NCBI GenBank assembly: GCA_000226015.1
Contig: JH152948.1
Coordinates: 189,491 to 212,428, forward strand
DNA: 22,938 nucleotides
From: Mnemiopsis leidyi
Lineage: Eukaryota; Ctenophora; Tentaculata; Lobata; Bolinopsidae
Reading direction: 5' to 3'
The position numbers and the translations under genes were made by a program. The first letter of the stretch is position 1. Each line of letters starts with the position of its first letter. The notes beneath the pieces were generated by a model. The model worked only from the letters and a program-made list of their open reading frames with translations. It made no database searches and was not told where the DNA came from. Of this stretch, positions 19,929 through 22,938 are shown piece after piece.

Positions 19929-20639
19929 ACAAAGTTTCCATCGTCCTGCATTACCATTGTGCTGGCCTCAGTTCCATAAGTTTCAGAGTTCCAGAGTGGA
20001 TTCCCTTCAGGATTATAGAGGACAAGGTTACCATCAGTTTGGAAAAAGAGGCCTCCTGAAACAGTGGTGCCATGGGTACCAGTCCACCATATCGGATTTC
20101 CTTTGCAGTAAAGTACTAGGTTTCCATCTGTTTGCATTGCCACGAAGTAGTCACCGTTGGGAGAGTTCAACCTTGATCCAACTGGAAGTGCGATAAAGTT
20201 TGTATCTCCTTTAAGACATACACTCCCCTCGCAAGTTCCTCGACATTGTCCCTTGTAGCAGGATCTCGACTCAGTATTATCGCCTTCACATTCAGCCCCG
20301 CCCATGGGCAGGAGTAGGGTTGTTGCAAGATCTGGATCTGGTCTGGACTCCCTCTCCACAGTCTGCAGAACATTCTGACCAGTCTCCAAAGTCGCTCCAT
20401 CCACCATCCACAATGCATATGTAGTTACATATCTTCAGCTTTGTCTCGTACTTACGGCAATTTTGTTTCTCTTTCTGTTTTAGGGAAGAGACATCAGCTC
20501 CATTACAGCCTCTAATAGAAGAATTGAATCCCTTTTCCAAACAGTTATTAAACAAGTCTATGTAAGCCGATTCACACTCATCGGCATTAGCAATAATGAT
20601 GTTAGCAAACAGGAAAGTTAAAATGCAGATCGCGAACAT
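19871..20639 (-). CDS. Secreted thrombospondin-1 plus bulb-type lectin protein (frame interrupted)
   Basis: The start at 20639 gives a clear signal peptide (MFAICILTFLFANIIIANA). A Cys-rich segment follows (residues about 20-78), then a thrombospondin type 1 repeat (WSDFGDWSECSADCGEGVQT, then RSRSC, later ESRSCYKGQC). A bulb-type lectin domain runs to the stop at 19871, with three intact mannose-site motifs of the form QxDxNxVxY (QTDGNLVLY twice, QDDGNFVLY once). The product should be exported and bind mannose-type glycans, for example on microbes or mucus. The region is 769 bases long, one more than a multiple of three: the frame changes within the thrombospondin repeat near 20298-20310, in a G-rich run. 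This may be a sequencing or assembly error, or an inactivating change in one member of a tandem family. No intron is needed to explain the rest. A second copy of the gene enters at the right edge. Confidence 0.8.
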
Positions 20640-20769
20640 CTTACCTATCGTGATGACTTCTTCAGAGATCGGCTGTAAATTATGATAAGAAGAGTATGAG
20701 TCAACTTTGTATAATGAACCGCACAGAACCGAATAATGTCAGAGGTTCATTAGATGTTAACTCGAGCTA

Positions 20770-20777
20770 TATTTATA
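20770..20777 (-). promoter_or_regulatory. TATA box of the lectin gene
   Basis: On the minus strand this reads TATAAATA, a canonical TATA element, 131 bp before the lectin start codon. That leaves room for a 5' untranslated region of about 100 bases. It is the only strong TATA-like site in the upstream flank. Confidence 0.5.
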
Positions 20778-20807
20778 AATTTTTACTCCATGCAATGTTG
20801 AGCCAAG

Positions 20808-20907
20808 ATCACACCCAAATGTGTGCAGTGAGCTCGGTGAAAAACAAGAGAAAAAGCTGAAGATATGTGACAACCCAGGCATTGTGGATGGTGGATGGAG
20901 TGACAGC
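20808..20907 (+). pseudogene. Inverted fragment of a thrombospondin-lectin gene
   Basis: On the plus strand, opposite to the lectin gene, an open stretch reads SELGEKQEKKLKICDNPG followed by IVDGGWSD. It matches the corresponding part of the lectin protein at 19871-20639 (KYETKLKICNYICIVDGGWSD). The similarity stops right after WSD, where the thrombospondin repeat should continue, so this is a fragment left by rearrangement or an isolated exon end. It lies 31 bp beyond the TATA box, in the upstream flank of the lectin gene. Confidence 0.6.
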
Positions 20908-21229
20908 ATTATTCAAGTTGCTGTCACGAGGCACCTGCTGGTACAACGCAAAACTCAGAAGTGTTAGGTCTTTAAAGCACCGCTTCAATACACAGGCTAT
21001 AATTCTAACAGTTACTCGCACAGAACAGTTCCAAGTGGAACCGCCCAGAAGAACATACTCCTTCATTTATCATGTTTGTAATGCAGAGACACGTGCTAAT
21101 GCTAAAGTACAACAGTCAACAGGGCTCTTGTGCCTGACTCATATGTAAGAAGGTACCTACCAAGTTACAAAGGCTATCGTTTAACGAGAAGTCAAGGACA
21201 AAGACCCTGCCCACCCAGCTGCAAGTTGT

Positions 21230-21440
21230 AACCGAAACGTACAAAGGGTAAGTACGAAAGAATGACAAAGTACTTCAGAACAGGAAAGATGCCGTTCTGA
21301 TTTCCCAACTCAGATCTGGACACTGCCTAAACCACGCCCACTACAAGAACAGATAAGACGATAAGACCAGTCCCACATGCCGAGTATGTGAGGAAGAAGA
21401 AGAAACCTCTCCCCTCAAAAGATACAGTTTCTCTGTCTCT
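21230..21440 (+). mobile_element. LINE ORF2 3' fragment (decayed)
   Basis: The frame reads DKVLQNRKDAVLISQLRSGH, then CLNHAHYKNR, a stop, then TSPTCRVCEEEEETSP. The LxxLRSGHC motif followed by CRxCxEEEET is typical of the C-terminal end of ORF2 in Jockey/CR1/R1-type non-LTR retrotransposons, after the reverse transcriptase. The piece contains an in-frame stop and lacks the rest of the element. The upstream 100 bp (from about 21140) may belong to it but are not readable. Confidence 0.65.
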
Positions 21441-21465
21441 CCTCAAAAGATAACCTCTGACGTCG

Positions 21466-21515
21466 CCGCATAACAACGACAACGACAACGACAACGACAC
21501 CGACACCGACAACGA

Positions 21516-21581
<66 letters not shown>

Positions 21582-21582
21582 C
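21466..21582. repeat. CAACGA/CAA microsatellite
   Basis: The run is an imperfect repeat of ACGACA hexamers (with some CACCGA) that changes to a pure ACA triplet tail of about 11 units. It lies between the LINE tail and the exact start of duplication copy 2. Long apparent open frames here, polyleucine-serine or polyvaline on the minus strand, are artefacts of the repeat. Confidence 0.95.
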
Positions 21583-21583
21583 T

Positions 21584-22938
21584 ATGAGTATGTTATGGGA
21601 TACAACTTTCCATCCCTTTTTTCTTCCTTTTGAGATAACCTTCCTACTGAGATAACAACTGTAAAACTGTGATTGTACAAGCACACGTGGAACAAGCAAT
21701 CTACTCAACAAACCATGTTTATATACTTACTGATACAAACCTAGGTCACAAAGTGGGTAACGACTGGATATTGATTATTGCAAATATTATGGTCATTGAA
21801 GTAATCTGTTCGTTTCATTAATTCTATTTCCATTTTATCAATTTTTGTATCCATACATTTTTAGTGCATTTTAAGGATACTCTACTTACGATTACGTCAA
21901 ATTTTGTTTTCACAGTTTCTCTGTTTAACACCGTACTTTAAGTATAAATCGGTAGATCTATTGAGATAATTTAGATCTAAAAACGGTTGCCCTCACCCAG
22001 TATTTTCTTAATTATCAAACTTTATACAAGTTTAATTTTGTTCTTTAAATTCGACAATTTTTATGCCTTGTATTTATGCCTTGTTTATGCCTTGCTTTGA
22101 TGCCTCGTTTATTGTCCTGAAACGTGGAAGCAGATACGCTTATTGTGGCCGGGATCAGTATCACAAAACTACTTTGCCGCGTAAATACTCAAGGCCTATA
22201 TCGATTCTGTATGACTGCAGCCTGAAAACTTCGTCCAGTTTATCTTGGCGTGTAGCTGAACTTTAGAAAGTTAGGGTTCAGGTTAGAGTACAGATTAGAA
22301 GACTGCAAATCACCAACTGCTGCTGTTCCGACTCAGATGTCAAGTCAAACTGTAGAGTGTAGACCAATCCTTGTTAAGGCATCTCATCGTAGCTGCCATT
22401 GTTTCTGAATTAAAATCTCATGTCTTCCTAGGCAGCCAAAATTCTGAGAGCAGAAAAATGTGACTATTGAAACAAATATAGTTGGTATGGTTTCTGAAAA
22501 TGAAACGGCTACTTCAGTATCAACCATGGCTACCATAATTCTTGCCTTAAGTCTCTATTTCTTCGGCCTTCGCTCAGTTAAATACAATTAAAACACTCTT
22601 TAAAGATTAGAATGGGCAACAAAAATTCTTTACATGCACATTTCGCTCCATAATTTTTATTTTTAAGGGGTATATCTGTAACTGAATACATCATGCGACT
22701 AATAAACAACAGGAAAATCTATAATTTATGTTTAAAGACCAAAAAATAACAGGTAAATACATGTTTAAGTGTTAATCAAGTAACTTTGACGTTTATCAAT
22801 TTTTGTTCTTCAAACCAGTTACCTCATCATTATATATGCCTGAAAATTCCTCTCTGAGAAACAAAGTTTTTGCTCTAATCTTAGCATTGTCCGTTAGTAC
22901 CGGTATACCAAACTGGTTCTTGATCATCTGTGTAGAGA
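21584..22938. repeat. Segmental duplication, copy 2 (cut by window edge)
   Basis: This is nearly colinear with 18383-19928. It differs by scattered substitutions, several small indels and the absence of the 160-bp block. The distance between matching left ends is about 3.2 kb, so one unit spans the lectin gene, its flanks and its 3' spacer. Confidence 0.92.
22881..22938 (-). CDS. Bulb-type lectin, second tandem copy (C-terminal end only)
   Basis: The last 18 codons and stop of a second lectin gene run off the right edge. The readable part, LYTDDQEPVWYTGTNGQC, differs from the first copy at one residue (Gln for Arg before the final Cys). It shows that the duplication unit carries the gene on the same strand, in direct orientation. 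Confidence 0.8.
   Translation of the reverse strand, partial: LYTDDQEPVWYTGTNGQC

Noticed and set aside
21327-21711. Two minus-strand frames rich in Leu/Ser or Val
   Set aside because: They are translations of the CAACGA/CAA microsatellite.

Overview
The window is intron-rich animal DNA. It has GT-AG introns mostly of 100-750 bp, AATAAA-type polyadenylation signals, minisatellites and a decayed LINE. An axonemal-type gene and a secreted thrombospondin-1 plus bulb-lectin gene point to a ciliated invertebrate. A cnidarian or another early-branching lineage is possible, but nothing in the sequence fixes the taxon. All exon models below were built by eye from splice sites, reading frame and intron phase.

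Layout. 1-2222: non-coding, with a GC-rich 243-bp tandem duplication. 2223-7839 (+): a seven-exon gene for a protein of about 1,300 residues. It has long disordered regions and one folded region that resembles the gag-like ORF1 of Jockey-type LINEs, apparently captured as a host gene. 8242-16586 (-): a thirteen-exon gene for a 509-residue protein that looks like the axonemal microtubule protein SAXO5/TEX45. Its 4.2-kb intron 11 contains two complete genes on the opposite strand (9362-10354 and 11180-11968). These are tandem paralogues encoding single-pass membrane proteins with a nearly identical membrane segment. 16587-18382: intergenic. 18383-22938: a segmental tandem duplication about 3.2 kb in period, carrying minus-strand bulb-lectin genes. 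One gene is nearly complete (19871-20639) and a second enters at the right edge. Between the copies lie an inverted lectin fragment, a LINE tail and a CAACGA microsatellite.

The most unusual signal is in the SAXO5-like gene. Four of its twelve introns (2, 4, 5 and 7) have tandem duplications starting at or just inside the 5' splice site (units of 18, 43, 31 and 71 bp). In introns 4 and 5 the duplicated unit includes the end of the exon, begins with GT and ends with AG, which gives arrays of extra splice-site-like junctions. This fits models of intron growth or gain by tandem duplication of AGGT-containing exon sequence.

There is no operon-like logic. The two large genes converge with about 400 bp between their stop codons, and the membrane-protein pair is nested rather than co-transcribed with its host.
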